This document shows, piece by piece, positions 18,476 through 27,630 of a stretch of DNA of 64,000 nucleotides. The notes under the pieces are model-generated. The model was not told where the DNA came from. It did not search any database and was given only the letters and a program-made list of their open reading frames with translations. The translations under genes were made by a program, and so were the position numbers. The stretch is from NCBI GenBank assembly GCA_016711285.1, contig JADJTG010000013.1, positions 679,428-743,427 of the forward strand. The letters are read 5' to 3'. The stretch's first letter is position 1; every line of letters begins with the position of its first letter. This DNA comes from Sphingobacteriales bacterium. Lineage in GTDB: Bacteria; Bacteroidota; Bacteroidia; Chitinophagales; UBA2359.

Positions 18476-18871
18476 ATGAGAAAAAAAATATATCACCTGA
18501 TAATCATCTGTGCAGGAATATTGGCACAGCACAGCACACACGCACAATGTATTGCTACGGCTTCTATTAATGTAGCGATAGAAAATTGTACGGGCATAAA
18601 AGAAGCAGACCATATAAATTTACACATTTCGCCCAACCCGAGCAGCGATTGGATAACGATAAACGGACAGTGTAAAAGCAACAACAAGGAATTGTATATA
18701 GAAATACGCAACACTTTGGGTCAGGTAATACACCAACAGCCGGCGGCAATAAACGGTGCTGCTTTCTCCGAACAACTTTTTATACAAAATTATCAGGCGG
18801 GTGTGTATTGGATAGTGCTGCGCAATGCCGCAAATAACGATATGCGAGCCTATCCTTTTGTGAAACGATAA
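18476..18871 (+). CDS. Small secreted protein with T9SS type A sorting domain
   Basis: From the ATG at 18476 the product is 131 aa: a signal peptide (MRKKIYHLIIICAGILAQHS to about residue 24), about 25 residues of linker, then a C-terminal domain beginning ISPNPSSDWITING and ending AYPFVKR, typical of the Por secretion-system type A sorting domain. It has almost no cargo of its own, which is unusual; it may be a fragment of a longer protein or a minimal exported peptide. An upstream TTG at 18449 would only lengthen the signal peptide with polar residues. It follows the type B protein by 155 bp and may be co-transcribed. Confidence 0.75.
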   Translation: MRKKIYHLIIICAGILAQHSTHAQCIATASINVAIENCTGIKEADHINLHISPNPSSDWITINGQCKSNNKELYIEIRNTLGQVIHQQPAAINGAAFSEQLFIQNYQAGVYWIVLRNAANNDMRAYPFVKR

Positions 18872-18934
18872 CAACAAAGAAAACACAGCCTTTGTATTAG
18901 AGCAAAAACCTAAAACATGAACCCATTTTTATTA

Positions 18935-18964
18935 TTGTACAATAAAAATATCATTGTACCTTTG
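18935..18964 (+). promoter_or_regulatory. Candidate promoter for the nucleoside phosphorylase gene
   Basis: TTG at 18935-18937 and TACCTTTG at 18957-18964 are 19 bp apart and match the Bacteroidota -33/-7 pattern well. The gene begins at 19043, which leaves a leader of about 70 nt containing a terminator-like hairpin. Confidence 0.5.
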
Positions 18965-18993
18965 CAGGTCATTTAATTTTTTCACACAATCGT

Positions 18994-19036
18994 AACAACC
19001 GTTTGAAGCGAAACAAAAACAGCGGTTGTTTTTTTA
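18994..19036 (+). terminator. Terminator-like hairpin in the leader of the nucleoside phosphorylase gene
   Basis: AACAACCG (18994-19001) pairs perfectly with CGGTTGTT (19023-19030), followed by a T-run. It ends only a few bases before the ATG at 19043. It may end transcripts of the T9SS gene at 18476-18871, or attenuate the downstream gene, since a promoter-like element lies upstream of it. Confidence 0.6.
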
Positions 19037-19042
19037 TTTTTT

Positions 19043-19900
19043 ATGCAATCCGGTATTTTATCCAGCGAATTGGTACTCAATGCTGACGGCAGTATTTACC
19101 ATCTTTCCCTTCGTCCCGAAGAAATCGCCGACACCGTTATTTTAGTTGGCGACCCCGACCGCGTAGCTATGGTATCGGCGCATTTTGACCGCATTGATGT
19201 ACAACGCCAACACCGCGAATTTGTCACACATACAGGAGAACTCAACGGCAAACGCCTGACTGTAATTTCCACCGGTATCGGCACAGATAATATTGATATT
19301 GTAATCAATGAATTAGATGCCCTCGTCAATATTGATTTACAAACACGTCTGCCCAAAAACACGCATACCTCTTTGCAGTTTATACGCATCGGCACATCGG
19401 GAGCTTTGCAGCCGGATATTCCGGCAGACAGTTTTTTAGCTTCGCAGGCAGGCATCGGTTTAGATGGTCTGATGCTTTTTTACCAAATGTCTTACAATTC
19501 TGAAACAAGTACCTACCTAAACGAATTAGGAAAAAAACTGCCTTTGCAACCTTATATGGCTTGGGGCGATGAGGTTTTGTTGGAACAAATGGCAAGAGAT
19601 GATTTTTATAGAGGCATTACGCTCACTTGCGGTGGTTTTTATGCTCCGCAAGGCAGACAATTGCGCCTTCCGGTTCGTTTTGCAGGTCTGCTGGATTTTT
19701 TCCAAGAGCAAAGTTTTAAGGGTGCGCGTTTTACCAATTTTGAAATGGAAACTGCCGGCATTTACGCACTTGCCCAATTATTAGGGCATCGCGCCCTGTC
19801 GCTCAACGCCATTTTAGCCAACCGCCCTTCGGGAACTTTTACCAAAGACGGCAAAGCCTTAGTGCAACGCCTCATCAAAACGACTTTGGAGCGTTTTTGA
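19043..19900 (+). CDS. Nucleoside phosphorylase (uridine phosphorylase-like)
   Basis: The 285-aa cytoplasmic protein belongs to the PNP/UDP phosphorylase family, which splits nucleosides with phosphate into base and ribose-1-phosphate for salvage. It shows the phosphate-binding ILVGDPDRV, STGIGTDNIDIVINEL, FIRIGTSGALQPDIP and the nucleoside-binding FTNFEMETAGIYALA with its Glu-Met-Glu. NRPSGTFTKDGKAL near the C-terminus is also common in uridine phosphorylase-like proteins of Bacteroidota. Substrate preference (uridine, rather than purines or AMP) is inferred from overall resemblance. It stands alone, ahead of a convergent gene, and has a candidate promoter with a leader hairpin. Confidence 0.85.
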   Translation: MQSGILSSELVLNADGSIYHLSLRPEEIADTVILVGDPDRVAMVSAHFDRIDVQRQHREFVTHTGELNGKRLTVISTGIGTDNIDIVINELDALVNIDLQTRLPKNTHTSLQFIRIGTSGALQPDIPADSFLASQAGIGLDGLMLFYQMSYNSETSTYLNELGKKLPLQPYMAWGDEVLLEQMARDDFYRGITLTCGGFYAPQGRQLRLPVRFAGLLDFFQEQSFKGARFTNFEMETAGIYALAQLLGHRALSLNAILANRPSGTFTKDGKALVQRLIKTTLERF

Positions 19901-19969
19901 CGACCGACAGCAAAGAATAATAGATAATGTAAAAAGAGATTTTTGTGCCTTTAGCGGCGGCGGCATATT

Positions 19970-20467
19970 TTATTCTTTGCCGCTCAGGGTATTTTTTGCA
20001 TCATCAACACCCTGATACAACACGCGCAAGGACTCCACAATGCGCACTTTGCCTTTATCTTTTTCGCGCAGGCATTTGTCTATCACCTGACTTTTGCGAT
20101 GATAACTTTTGAGTGTTTCACGATGAAAGGCTTCGCGGTCGCTGGCTTGAAGGCGGTCGAGTTTGCCATTAGAAAAGCGATTAAACATATCTTTTGCTAC
20201 CGGCTCTACAATACACTCGCACACCACCGCATCGCGTTCATTGACACAATGGCGTTGCTGTAAATCTACCAAATCGTGTTTTTCAAATACTTGCTCCACA
20301 CCCGGATAAAACACATCGCTGGGGCGGTCGTTGGATACGAGCATATAAATAAAAAGCACAACCATTATTACCAAACCGGTTTGCATAAATGATTTAGCCA
20401 TACGCGACAAAAATACTATCGCAATAATAAAACTGGCTAAATATGCCAAAAAACTAGTGCTATCCAT
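19970..20467 (-). CDS. Membrane-anchored protein of unknown function
   Basis: The 165-aa product has two hydrophobic segments at the N-terminus (about residues 5-20 and 28-45, FIIAIVFLS and GLVIMVVLFIYMLV), then a soluble, charged, helix-rich domain with the Cys pair CVNERDAVVCECIVEP. The Cys residues suggest disulfide bonds if the domain is periplasmic. I do not recognise a family. It lies 144 bp upstream of... the 5' side of fmt's convergent neighbourhood is clear: fmt, on the same strand, ends at 20612, so both could be read together, fmt first. No function is assigned. Confidence 0.6.
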   Translation of the reverse strand: MDSTSFLAYLASFIIAIVFLSRMAKSFMQTGLVIMVVLFIYMLVSNDRPSDVFYPGVEQVFEKHDLVDLQQRHCVNERDAVVCECIVEPVAKDMFNRFSNGKLDRLQASDREAFHRETLKSYHRKSQVIDKCLREKDKGKVRIVESLRVLYQGVDDAKNTLSGKE

Positions 20468-20611
20468 AAGTATATCCGTATCAGTATCAAATAAATAATA
20501 ATATCACGAAAATAATATAAAAAACTATGCCAATGTGATAAAAAATTAATTTTATATTGCTGAAGCCTAAAAAGATATTAAAAGTACGAAACATCGGGCG
20601 AAGGCGAAAAG

Positions 20612-21529
20612 CTATGAAACATTGCGCCACCCGCGCAACAACTCGGCGGCAGACATGCGGCGTTTGCCTTCTAATTGCACCTCGCCGCACACAAAAAAAC
20701 CATCATTACAGGCAAAAAGCAATTCGCCGTTTTGCAGCACCGCTTCGCCCGCCGCCAAAGTATGCCGTTGAAGCAGCACAGTACCCGACAATATTTTGAG
20801 GCGTTGCCCCTGCAACCAAGTATATGCCGCCGGATAAGGCGACAAGCCCCGCACAAAATTATACACCTGTTCGCAGGGTTGCTGCCACTGAATTTCGCAA
20901 TGTTCTTTAAAAATTTTGGGTGCTTTTTTTAAATGTTCTTCTGCTATGTGGGCTTGTTCTGTTTGCGGATAATTGCCGCTTTCAATCGCCAACACCGTTT
21001 TGAGCAACAAAGCCGCCCCTTTCTGCATCAGCATATCGTGCAAGGCACCGGCGGTAGTATCGTGCGCAAGCGGCACACTTTCCTGAAAAATTATTTTTCC
21101 TTTATCAATTTCCTGCTCTATAAAAAAAGTAGTTACACCGCTTTCGCGCTCGCCGTTGATAACAGCCCAATTGATGGGAGCAGCTCCGCGATATTGAGGC
21201 AGCAAAGAAGCGTGCAGATTGATAGTGCCCAAATGCGGCATCGTGAACACCGCTGCCGGCAGCATACGAAACGCCACCACCACAAACAAATCGGCATTGA
21301 AAGCGCGAAGTTGTTCTAAAAATGTTGTATCGCGCAGTTTTTCAGGTTGCAGCACCGGAATATGGTGCGCCACGGCACATTGTTTTACGGGCGACATTTG
21401 AAGCTGATGCCCCCGTCCGGCGGCTTTGTCGGCAACCGTAACCACTGCACAGACTTCGCAGCCGGCAGCTAATAAAGTTTGTAGCGGCAACACAGCAAAT
21501 TCGGGTGTGCCCATGTAAATGATTTTCAT
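20612..21529 (-). CDS. fmt: Methionyl-tRNA formyltransferase
   Basis: Fmt formylates the initiator Met-tRNA with 10-formyl-tetrahydrofolate. The 305-aa product begins MKIIYMGTPEFAVLPLQTLL. It carries AGRGHQLQMSPVKQ, FRMLPAAVFTMP, the catalytic region INLHASLLPQYRGAAPINWA (SLLPxxRG, with the Asn-His of the active site), and GVTTFFIEQEIDKGKII. The C-terminal OB-like domain that binds tRNA follows (YTWLQGQRLKIL). The length is as usual for the family. The start ATG at 21529 is unambiguous. It is an essential or near-essential housekeeping gene and is intact here. Confidence 0.95.
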   Translation of the reverse strand: MKIIYMGTPEFAVLPLQTLLAAGCEVCAVVTVADKAAGRGHQLQMSPVKQCAVAHHIPVLQPEKLRDTTFLEQLRAFNADLFVVVAFRMLPAAVFTMPHLGTINLHASLLPQYRGAAPINWAVINGERESGVTTFFIEQEIDKGKIIFQESVPLAHDTTAGALHDMLMQKGAALLLKTVLAIESGNYPQTEQAHIAEEHLKKAPKIFKEHCEIQWQQPCEQVYNFVRGLSPYPAAYTWLQGQRLKILSGTVLLQRHTLAAGEAVLQNGELLFACNDGFFVCGEVQLEGKRRMSAAELLRGWRNVS

Positions 21530-21707
21530 TATCGTATTGGCGGAGCGTATCAGAAATTAAATATATCGGACAAAAATAAGCCAATAAAGCGAGATTTTTA
21601 GTGCGTCACCGACACTTTGAGAGTGCAGACAGGGCGTTTCAAGACACAAATAAGGATAATTTTTGCGGCATTGGCAAAATATTTTTAATTTGGCACTTAC
21701 AAAGCTC

Positions 21708-23075
21708 ATGTACGCGATAATTGATATAGAAACCACCGGCGGCAGTTACAAATACGGAAAAATCACCGAGATTGCCATATTTATTCACAATGGGGAAAAA
21801 GTTGTGGATAAATTTGAAAGTTTGGTCAATCCCGAAATCCCCATTCCCGATTATGTAGCCAAACTCACCGGCATCAACGACAAAATGGTCGCCACTGCGC
21901 CCAAATTTTACGAAATAGCCCGCGAAATCGTGCATTTGCTCGACAACCGCACCTTTGTTGCCCACAATGCCCACTTTGATTATTCCTTCGTCAAGCAGGA
22001 ATTTAAGTCGTTAGGCTACGAATTTCGCAAAAAACGCCTCTGTACCGTACAACTTGCGCGTAAAATTATGCCCGGCTATCCTTCTTACAGTTTGGGCGAT
22101 ATATGCAAATCCCTGCACCTGCCCATCAGCGAACGCCACCGCGCTGCCGGAGATGCTGCCGCCACCGTCTTGTTGTTTGAAAAACTCCTGCATCACGACC
22201 GTGAAGGCATCATCAACGAACACCTGCGCAATGTAGTCCATACCTCACCTTTGGCACGACATCTCAGCTCGCAACACATTGACATACTGCCTGAAGAAAC
22301 CGGAATTTTTTATTTTCATGATACACAAGGTACGGTGATATATTTGGAAAAAGCCAATGACATTCACGCCCGCGTGGTGCATTTACTTTCCGAAACGCCC
22401 CACGAAAGCCGCAAAGGAGCAGCTTTTTCGCATATCGGCGACATCAGTTTTGAAGTATGCGGCAGCGAACTCATCGCCGAATTGCGCGAGCAGGAAGAAT
22501 TGGAAAAATTGCAGCCCGCTTTTAATAAAATCAATGAACGCTCTAAACAATACGGCGTATTTATACACGATTATAACGGCTATGTGCAATTGGTGGTACA
22601 AAAAATAAAAGCACACGATATACATGCTCCGCTGACCGTTTTTGAAAACCAACGTCAAGCCGAAAACTGGCTCAAACGCCGCGTGGACAATGACGGCTGC
22701 TGTGCGGTGCTGTGCGGCTTTCCACAGCACACCCCTTGTTCCTATCACCGCCACGAAGATTGCAGCACTTCCATCAGTTTGGCGCAAGATGTAAATTATT
22801 ATAATCAAAAAATAAAAAACGTGCTGCGCAAATACCAATATCCACATCAAAATTTCTTTATACGCGGCGAAGGGAGAGAAAACAGCGAATTTTCTTTGAT
22901 TTGCATACAGAACAATGTCCTCAAAGGATACGGCTATTTTTCAAAAGACGACAGTATAGGCAACAACGATATTTTGGAACAACTCCAACCCTATCGTGGC
23001 GATACGCTCACCGCCGAAAAAATTATCCGGCAATTTTTAAAAAAACACAGTACCGCCAAATTATACCGCTTTTAA
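21708..23075 (+). CDS. DnaQ-like exonuclease fused to a GIY-YIG domain
   Basis: The N-terminal half is a DEDDh 3'-5' exonuclease: YAIIDIETTGG (ExoI, D-x-E), FVAHNAHFDYSFV (ExoII) and HRAAGDAAAT (ExoIII, H-x4-D). It is followed at about residues 200-290 by a UvrC-type GIY-YIG region (GIFYFHDTQGTVIYLEKAND, then ARVVHLL and ELREQEELEKLQPAFNK). This exonuclease plus UvrC-N fusion is common in Bacteroidota and is often labelled DNA polymerase III epsilon. Here the GIY tyrosine is Phe and the YIG glycine is replaced (YLE), so nuclease activity of that half is doubtful; the Arg, Glu and Asn are kept. The rest is a conserved tail with Cys/His (CAVLCGF, CSYHRHEDC). The start is the ATG at 21708, not the TTG at 21663. 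Confidence 0.85.
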   Translation: MYAIIDIETTGGSYKYGKITEIAIFIHNGEKVVDKFESLVNPEIPIPDYVAKLTGINDKMVATAPKFYEIAREIVHLLDNRTFVAHNAHFDYSFVKQEFKSLGYEFRKKRLCTVQLARKIMPGYPSYSLGDICKSLHLPISERHRAAGDAAATVLLFEKLLHHDREGIINEHLRNVVHTSPLARHLSSQHIDILPEETGIFYFHDTQGTVIYLEKANDIHARVVHLLSETPHESRKGAAFSHIGDISFEVCGSELIAELREQEELEKLQPAFNKINERSKQYGVFIHDYNGYVQLVVQKIKAHDIHAPLTVFENQRQAENWLKRRVDNDGCCAVLCGFPQHTPCSYHRHEDCSTSISLAQDVNYYNQKIKNVLRKYQYPHQNFFIRGEGRENSEFSLICIQNNVLKGYGYFSKDDSIGNNDILEQLQPYRGDTLTAEKIIRQFLKKHSTAKLYRF

Positions 23076-23129
23076 TTAATCTGAATTTTTTACCTTTTTT
23101 TTACCCAGCATCAAAATTCTATTTTTCGT

Positions 23130-24818
23130 ATGAGATTTTTTACTGCCTTGTTAAAAAGTATTGCTGCTTGCTGTATCTTCATTTCGGCACAGGCACAATG
23201 GTCGGGCGATGTGCAAATAGCTGCCCGTTTTTTTGATACCGACACTGCCCGCAACGCCGCCAACACACCTTTTTACGATTGGGCAAAAACCGGCTCAGAA
23301 ACGTGGTTCGGACTTAACTATCACAACAGCGAACAACACTTTGAAGCAGGTGTTCGTTTTGATGCTTTCCACAACAGTTCGGTATTTAGCGGCGGTATGG
23401 TTCAAAACAACGGTATAGGTATCGGCTCTTTTTATGTACGCAAAAAAATAGAACGCCTGAAAATAGCCGCCGGTTATATTTACGAGCAATTCGGCAGCGG
23501 CAGCACATTGCGTGCATTTGAAAACAGGGGCTTGGGCTTGGATAATGCTTTGGTAGGCGTAGAAGCACAATACGAATTGCGCTCCAATATTGTAGTAAAA
23601 GCCATTGCGGGAAAAATGAAAAACATGCGCACCTTTGTCAATGAAAGCGACAAAAACGCATTTATTTATACTTATCCTTCTTTTGTGAAGGGAATGAGTG
23701 CGGAAGGTTATTTTTTATTAGGTAAAAATAAAGACATTAGTGTTACGCCCATTTTGTCGGTGGTCAATCGTACACTTACGCCCAACGCCATGACCTCCAT
23801 CGCCGACGAAATCAATAATCAGCCATTGGCAACACGCTTTGTACCCAAATACAACGGTTTTGTATATTCGCTTTACAACACCGTTAATTACAAAAATCTG
23901 TCGTTTACGATGGAATATGCCGGAAAAACCGCCGATGTGATGCGTGACGGCAAAGCACTTTACAACGATGCCGGAGAAGTGGTAGGTTTAAAAACCGATC
24001 TCATTCAGCCCGAAGGACGCTTGTTGTTTGGGAGTGTGGCTTACTCTCGCAAAGGATTCGGCATTACTTTTTCTGCCCGCGATTTAGACCATTTTGCTTT
24101 TCGCACCTCGCCGTTTGAATATTTGAATGATGGCATCATCAACTTTTTGCCGCCGCTTGCCAAACAAAATTCTCTGCGTTTGCCTGCCCGCTATCAAGCC
24201 AATGCGCAGCCTTTGGACGAAACCGCCTTTCAGGGCGATATTACAGTAAGTCCCAAAAAAGGTTTGACTTTTACGGCAAATGCCAGTTATGTGTTCAATG
24301 ATGATGATAAATTATTTCAGGAAATATACATAGACAGCGAAATAAAACTCAAAGGAAAATCGTGGAAAATGTTGTGTGGTTTTAATATGGTAGATTACAA
24401 CCGACAAATTTATGAGCAGAAAGGAAAATGGGTAAATACGCTCACCCCTTTTGTGGAATATACCTATAAATTCACAAAAAAATACTCTTTGCGCACCGAG
24501 TTGCAATATATGCTCACCGAGCGCGACCGCAAACTATTCGGCTCAGACGACCCCGCCGAAAAACAGGATTTAGGCGACTGGCTCTACGGATTAGCAGAGT
24601 TTAACATTGCTCCGAAATATTCGCTTTCGGTATCAGATATGTACAATTTCAACAGCAAACTACACTACTACGATATTTCTGCTTTTTATACCCAAAAAAC
24701 TTTCCGCTTTTTTATCGGCTACGCCAAACAAGTGCAAGGAATTATTTGTACGGGCGGTGTGTGCCGTTTTGAACCCGCATTCAGCGGTGTAAAAACAGGT
24801 CTTACTGCCACTTTTTAA
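23130..24818 (+). CDS. Outer-membrane beta-barrel protein, DUF6029 type
   Basis: The 562-aa product has a signal peptide (residues 1-21, ending AQAQ) and then alternating amphipathic strands throughout, ending in a final aromatic strand (GLTATF), as expected of an outer-membrane barrel. Family features are WSGDVQIAARFF, DWAKTGSETWFGLNY, FDAFHNSSVF, YEQFGSGSTLRAFENRGLG and a middle with FTMEYAGKTADVM. I associate these with DUF6029 proteins of Bacteroidota, whose function is unknown. It starts 55 bp after the exonuclease gene, on the same strand, and may be read through from it. Confidence 0.75.
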   Translation: MRFFTALLKSIAACCIFISAQAQWSGDVQIAARFFDTDTARNAANTPFYDWAKTGSETWFGLNYHNSEQHFEAGVRFDAFHNSSVFSGGMVQNNGIGIGSFYVRKKIERLKIAAGYIYEQFGSGSTLRAFENRGLGLDNALVGVEAQYELRSNIVVKAIAGKMKNMRTFVNESDKNAFIYTYPSFVKGMSAEGYFLLGKNKDISVTPILSVVNRTLTPNAMTSIADEINNQPLATRFVPKYNGFVYSLYNTVNYKNLSFTMEYAGKTADVMRDGKALYNDAGEVVGLKTDLIQPEGRLLFGSVAYSRKGFGITFSARDLDHFAFRTSPFEYLNDGIINFLPPLAKQNSLRLPARYQANAQPLDETAFQGDITVSPKKGLTFTANASYVFNDDDKLFQEIYIDSEIKLKGKSWKMLCGFNMVDYNRQIYEQKGKWVNTLTPFVEYTYKFTKKYSLRTELQYMLTERDRKLFGSDDPAEKQDLGDWLYGLAEFNIAPKYSLSVSDMYNFNSKLHYYDISAFYTQKTFRFFIGYAKQVQGIICTGGVCRFEPAFSGVKTGLTATF

Positions 24819-24874
24819 AAGTCGGTTCACAAAATACCTCCAGTTTTTATTGCCGCTTTTTTTTGCAAGCGACC

Positions 24875-26116
24875 TTATATTTTACGGTTGATTTCGTTGA
24901 GCAAAGTCTGCAATTCGTAATCGTTGCGCTGTAGGGAGAATGCTTTTTTTGCCCAGCGATACGCCTGTGTAAGTGCGTATTTATCATTGCTGTTGTCGGC
25001 AACAAAGCGGGCGGCATTTTTCAAAATATCGGCTTGTGGGCGTTTGGATTTTTTAAAATATTCGTTGGCAGCTTTGACATATAATTTCACATCGTTCATT
25101 TCCTGATAATACAACATTTTCAATTCTGTTGCCACTTCTTTTTTGTCTTTCAGCTTTGATTTTTTAGCCAAACGCAAACATTTTTCGAAGTTGTCGGGCT
25201 GTTGGTTGGCGGCGGCACGTTGTACGCCCAATCGCAATGCGTTTTTGATGCGGGTATCAATATGGAGACTGCCATAGTGCGGCTCAAACCATTCGTGATA
25301 CTGAATCAGCAATTCGGTAGCCCGTGAAGGTGCATCTTCCGAAAAAGCATAGATAAAATTCATTACTTGCGCACTGTGCAATTTGCTTTTGGATTTGCCT
25401 ATTTTTTTCAGATAAGCATCTGCTACAAAAGTGTCAAATTCTCCTTTTTCTTTTAGTTGGTAGGCTAAGGTGTGCAACTCGCTGAGTTGGCGTTGTTCTA
25501 TGCTATTGGCTTGCGATGCGGCGGCATTTACCTGTTTAGAAGAGGGTGCAGCAGCATTTGCTTCGGGATAGTGTTTTTGTGAAGAAGAAGAAGAAGGAGC
25601 AGAAGAATAAACAATGTCGTCCTCTCCTCCGGCAGCCCACATATCGCCAAGGGGCGGCATCGGCGGATTTCCCGCTGCCTGCTTGCCCATTTGCAAAAAC
25701 GACTGTGTACTCAAATCTCCGGTTTCGCGCAATACGATATTGCCCGAAGTATCAAAGAAAAACAATTCGGGCAAATACTGAACCTGATGTTCTTGTTTGA
25801 AAATTTCGCCTTCAATACTGTCAAAATTGAGTTTATAATTTACAAAATAATGATTGTAAAAAGCAGCAATTTCAGGGTTGGAAAACACATTTTGTTCCAA
25901 AAATTTGCAAGGCATACACCAAGTGGCGTATATTTCTACAAAAAGTATTTTACCCTCGCGGCGGGCTTGTTGTTGGGCTTCCTGCAAAGTTCCGCTGGCA
26001 AAAACTATATTTTTTATTGGCTCGGCAGTAGGCAGAGTTGCAGCAGCAACTACAGAAAATAAAGAAGTGTATATCAATACACTTACAGAAAAAATGGTAA
26101 AAAAAATAGTGTTCAT
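24875..26116 (-). CDS. Periplasmic thioredoxin-fold protein
   Basis: The 413-aa product has a signal peptide (residues 1-25, ending VVAAAT) and then a thioredoxin-like domain with VEIYATWCMPCKFLEQNVF (CxxC at about residues 67-70) and the cis-Pro segment VQYLPELFFF. A Ser-rich linker (PSSSSSQKH) leads into a C-terminal helical domain of about 190 residues rich in Ala and Lys, which resembles TPR-like helix pairs and is of unknown role. The family reduces or shuffles disulfides of exported proteins. It converges with the DUF6029 gene. An IS630 remnant lies directly upstream, from 26224, so the natural promoter may have been disturbed. Confidence 0.8.
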   Translation of the reverse strand: MNTIFFTIFSVSVLIYTSLFSVVAAATLPTAEPIKNIVFASGTLQEAQQQARREGKILFVEIYATWCMPCKFLEQNVFSNPEIAAFYNHYFVNYKLNFDSIEGEIFKQEHQVQYLPELFFFDTSGNIVLRETGDLSTQSFLQMGKQAAGNPPMPPLGDMWAAGGEDDIVYSSAPSSSSSQKHYPEANAAAPSSKQVNAAASQANSIEQRQLSELHTLAYQLKEKGEFDTFVADAYLKKIGKSKSKLHSAQVMNFIYAFSEDAPSRATELLIQYHEWFEPHYGSLHIDTRIKNALRLGVQRAAANQQPDNFEKCLRLAKKSKLKDKKEVATELKMLYYQEMNDVKLYVKAANEYFKKSKRPQADILKNAARFVADNSNDKYALTQAYRWAKKAFSLQRNDYELQTLLNEINRKI

Positions 26117-26223
26117 TTGGCGGCGATGTTATTTTTCTTCTTGCGTATCTAAGACTATGCCAAAATATTTCTATTATAGCCTTTAAAAAAAAAATTTCAA
26201 TATTTGTCTCAAAGGATTTATTA

Positions 26224-27012
26224 TACCAAATAAACATCTAAAAGGCACAGTTTGTAAAAAGTTTCCAACCTGTAATGGATTGAATGATAACGTTACTCAT
26301 ATCGTTGATAATATCAGTGACTTTGGCGGAGAGTTCTTCCAGATCTTTGCAAATAATGTTAGCAGTTTTGCCCTTGATGAATCGCCATATCATCTCTGCG
26401 GGGTTTAATTCGGGAGAGTAAGGAGGAATAAACAACAGATGAATATTTTTAGGAATTACCAATTGTCGGCTGTGGTGAAAAGCACCATTGTCAAGTAGAA
26501 TTATCTTGAATTCTTCAGGCTTTTGTACGGAGAGTTTATCTATAAATATTTGAAAGCAGACCGTATTACAGTAAGGCATTTCTAAGGTAAGATTGTCTCC
26601 GTTGATGGGGAATAGGCACCAAAGAGATAGAAGTTTTGGAAGCGATGTTGGTAAGCTACGATGGGTTTTACGCCCTTTGCGGTAAGGCATCGTCTTATAT
26701 TGGGCAATAACCCGACCCTGCTTTCGTCAGCAACATAAATATTTATACACTGGCAGCCTGAAAGACGAAACTCCTTATTTTTAATGCCTTTAAGGCGTGT
26801 TTGATAAGTTTTTTAAAAGTATCAACCGCCGCTTCGTCCTTTTTGATATGGCTTTTTCTACCCACCTTGAGTTTTGTGCCAAAGTTTCGCTTCAGATACA
26901 TCCTTACCGTATTGTATTGCTTTTTCAATACCCAACTCCGACTTCAGCCACTGCTGTGCTTCTTTGTAGGTGCGCAACCCATTCTTGGGATCTTTTAGCT
27001 TTTGCGATATCC
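26224..27012 (-). mobile_element. Decayed IS630-family insertion sequence
   Basis: On the minus strand the frames together give an IS630 transposase: an N-terminal helix-turn-helix region (PKNGLRTYKEAQQWLKSELG, 26940-27000), GRKSHIKKDEAAVDTFKK, the first catalytic Asp in ADESRVGLLPN, the second in LLDNGAFHHSRQL and the Glu in SPELNPAEMIWRF. The frame changes at least three times (near 26690, 26740 and 26900). The left end TACCAAATAAACATCTAAAA is preceded by TA (26222-26223) and matches the right end of the element at 51103-51598 at nearly every position. The right end is lost in the corrupted region beyond 27012. The transposase frames are broken, so the element cannot move by itself unless the breaks are sequence errors. 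Confidence 0.85.
26238..26928 (-). pseudogene. IS630 transposase, frameshifted
   Basis: The longest intact pieces are 26238-26690 (catalytic core with the second Asp and the Glu) and 26743-26928 (basic middle part). Translation in the third frame between 26640 and 26740 restores ADESRVGLLPNIRRCLTA and QHRFQNFYLFGAYSP, so the first catalytic Asp is present. The DDE triad is complete in sequence but split between frames. The N-terminal DNA-binding part continues to about 27010. Confidence 0.8.
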
Positions 27013-27630
27013 CCTCTTTTTCGCTGCTCCCGGAGGTTGGCGACAGCAACCCCCCCCTTTTTTCCCGCAACACCCCAAAACCCCCCCGCATTGGGGGGAG
27101 CTTCCCTCCCCCTTTTTTATCAAAGCCCCAGAAGCCCCGAACTGGAGGTAAGAAGATGATTGCGGGGAAAACCCCCTGGATATTCATCAACAACCTTACT
27201 TTAGGAAAGCCCCTCCCTTTGGCTTTTTATGTAGCCGTTTCAGGTAATCTGCTGACTCTTTTATGTGAAAAACTTTATGGCCAAACAATACCAACAATTT
27301 AAAAACTCCAAAAATTTTGTCAAAATGTTTTTTAAACATTTTTTAAACTACTTTTTTTTCCAATTCAAAATTATCTTCTTATTAAAAAACAATTTTTCAA
27401 ATTTACATCAAATTTTCCCTTTTTTTTCCCCTTTTTTCCTCAATTTCAACCCCCACTTTTCTCCAAAAACATTTTAAAAATTCCCTTCAAAGTTCACAAA
27501 AAAAACCTTACCAAAAACAAAAAATCCCTTTTCCCTCGACAAAAACTAAATTTTACCGGATTATCAATAGGGCTTCTTTGGGGGGCCAACGGGGCTCTTA
27601 AACGAAAAAAAAATTAAACCAAAATTCGAA
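27012..27630. other. Unreadable low-complexity stretch, probably corrupted consensus
   Basis: Long runs of C, then T and A, replace normal sequence here. Runs of eight C, seven C, six G and eight T alternate with short ordinary words. I can support no gene. A short normal segment at 27150-27300 contains no recognisable motif. The missing N-terminal part of the E1 protein that follows would be expected here. Confidence 0.6.
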
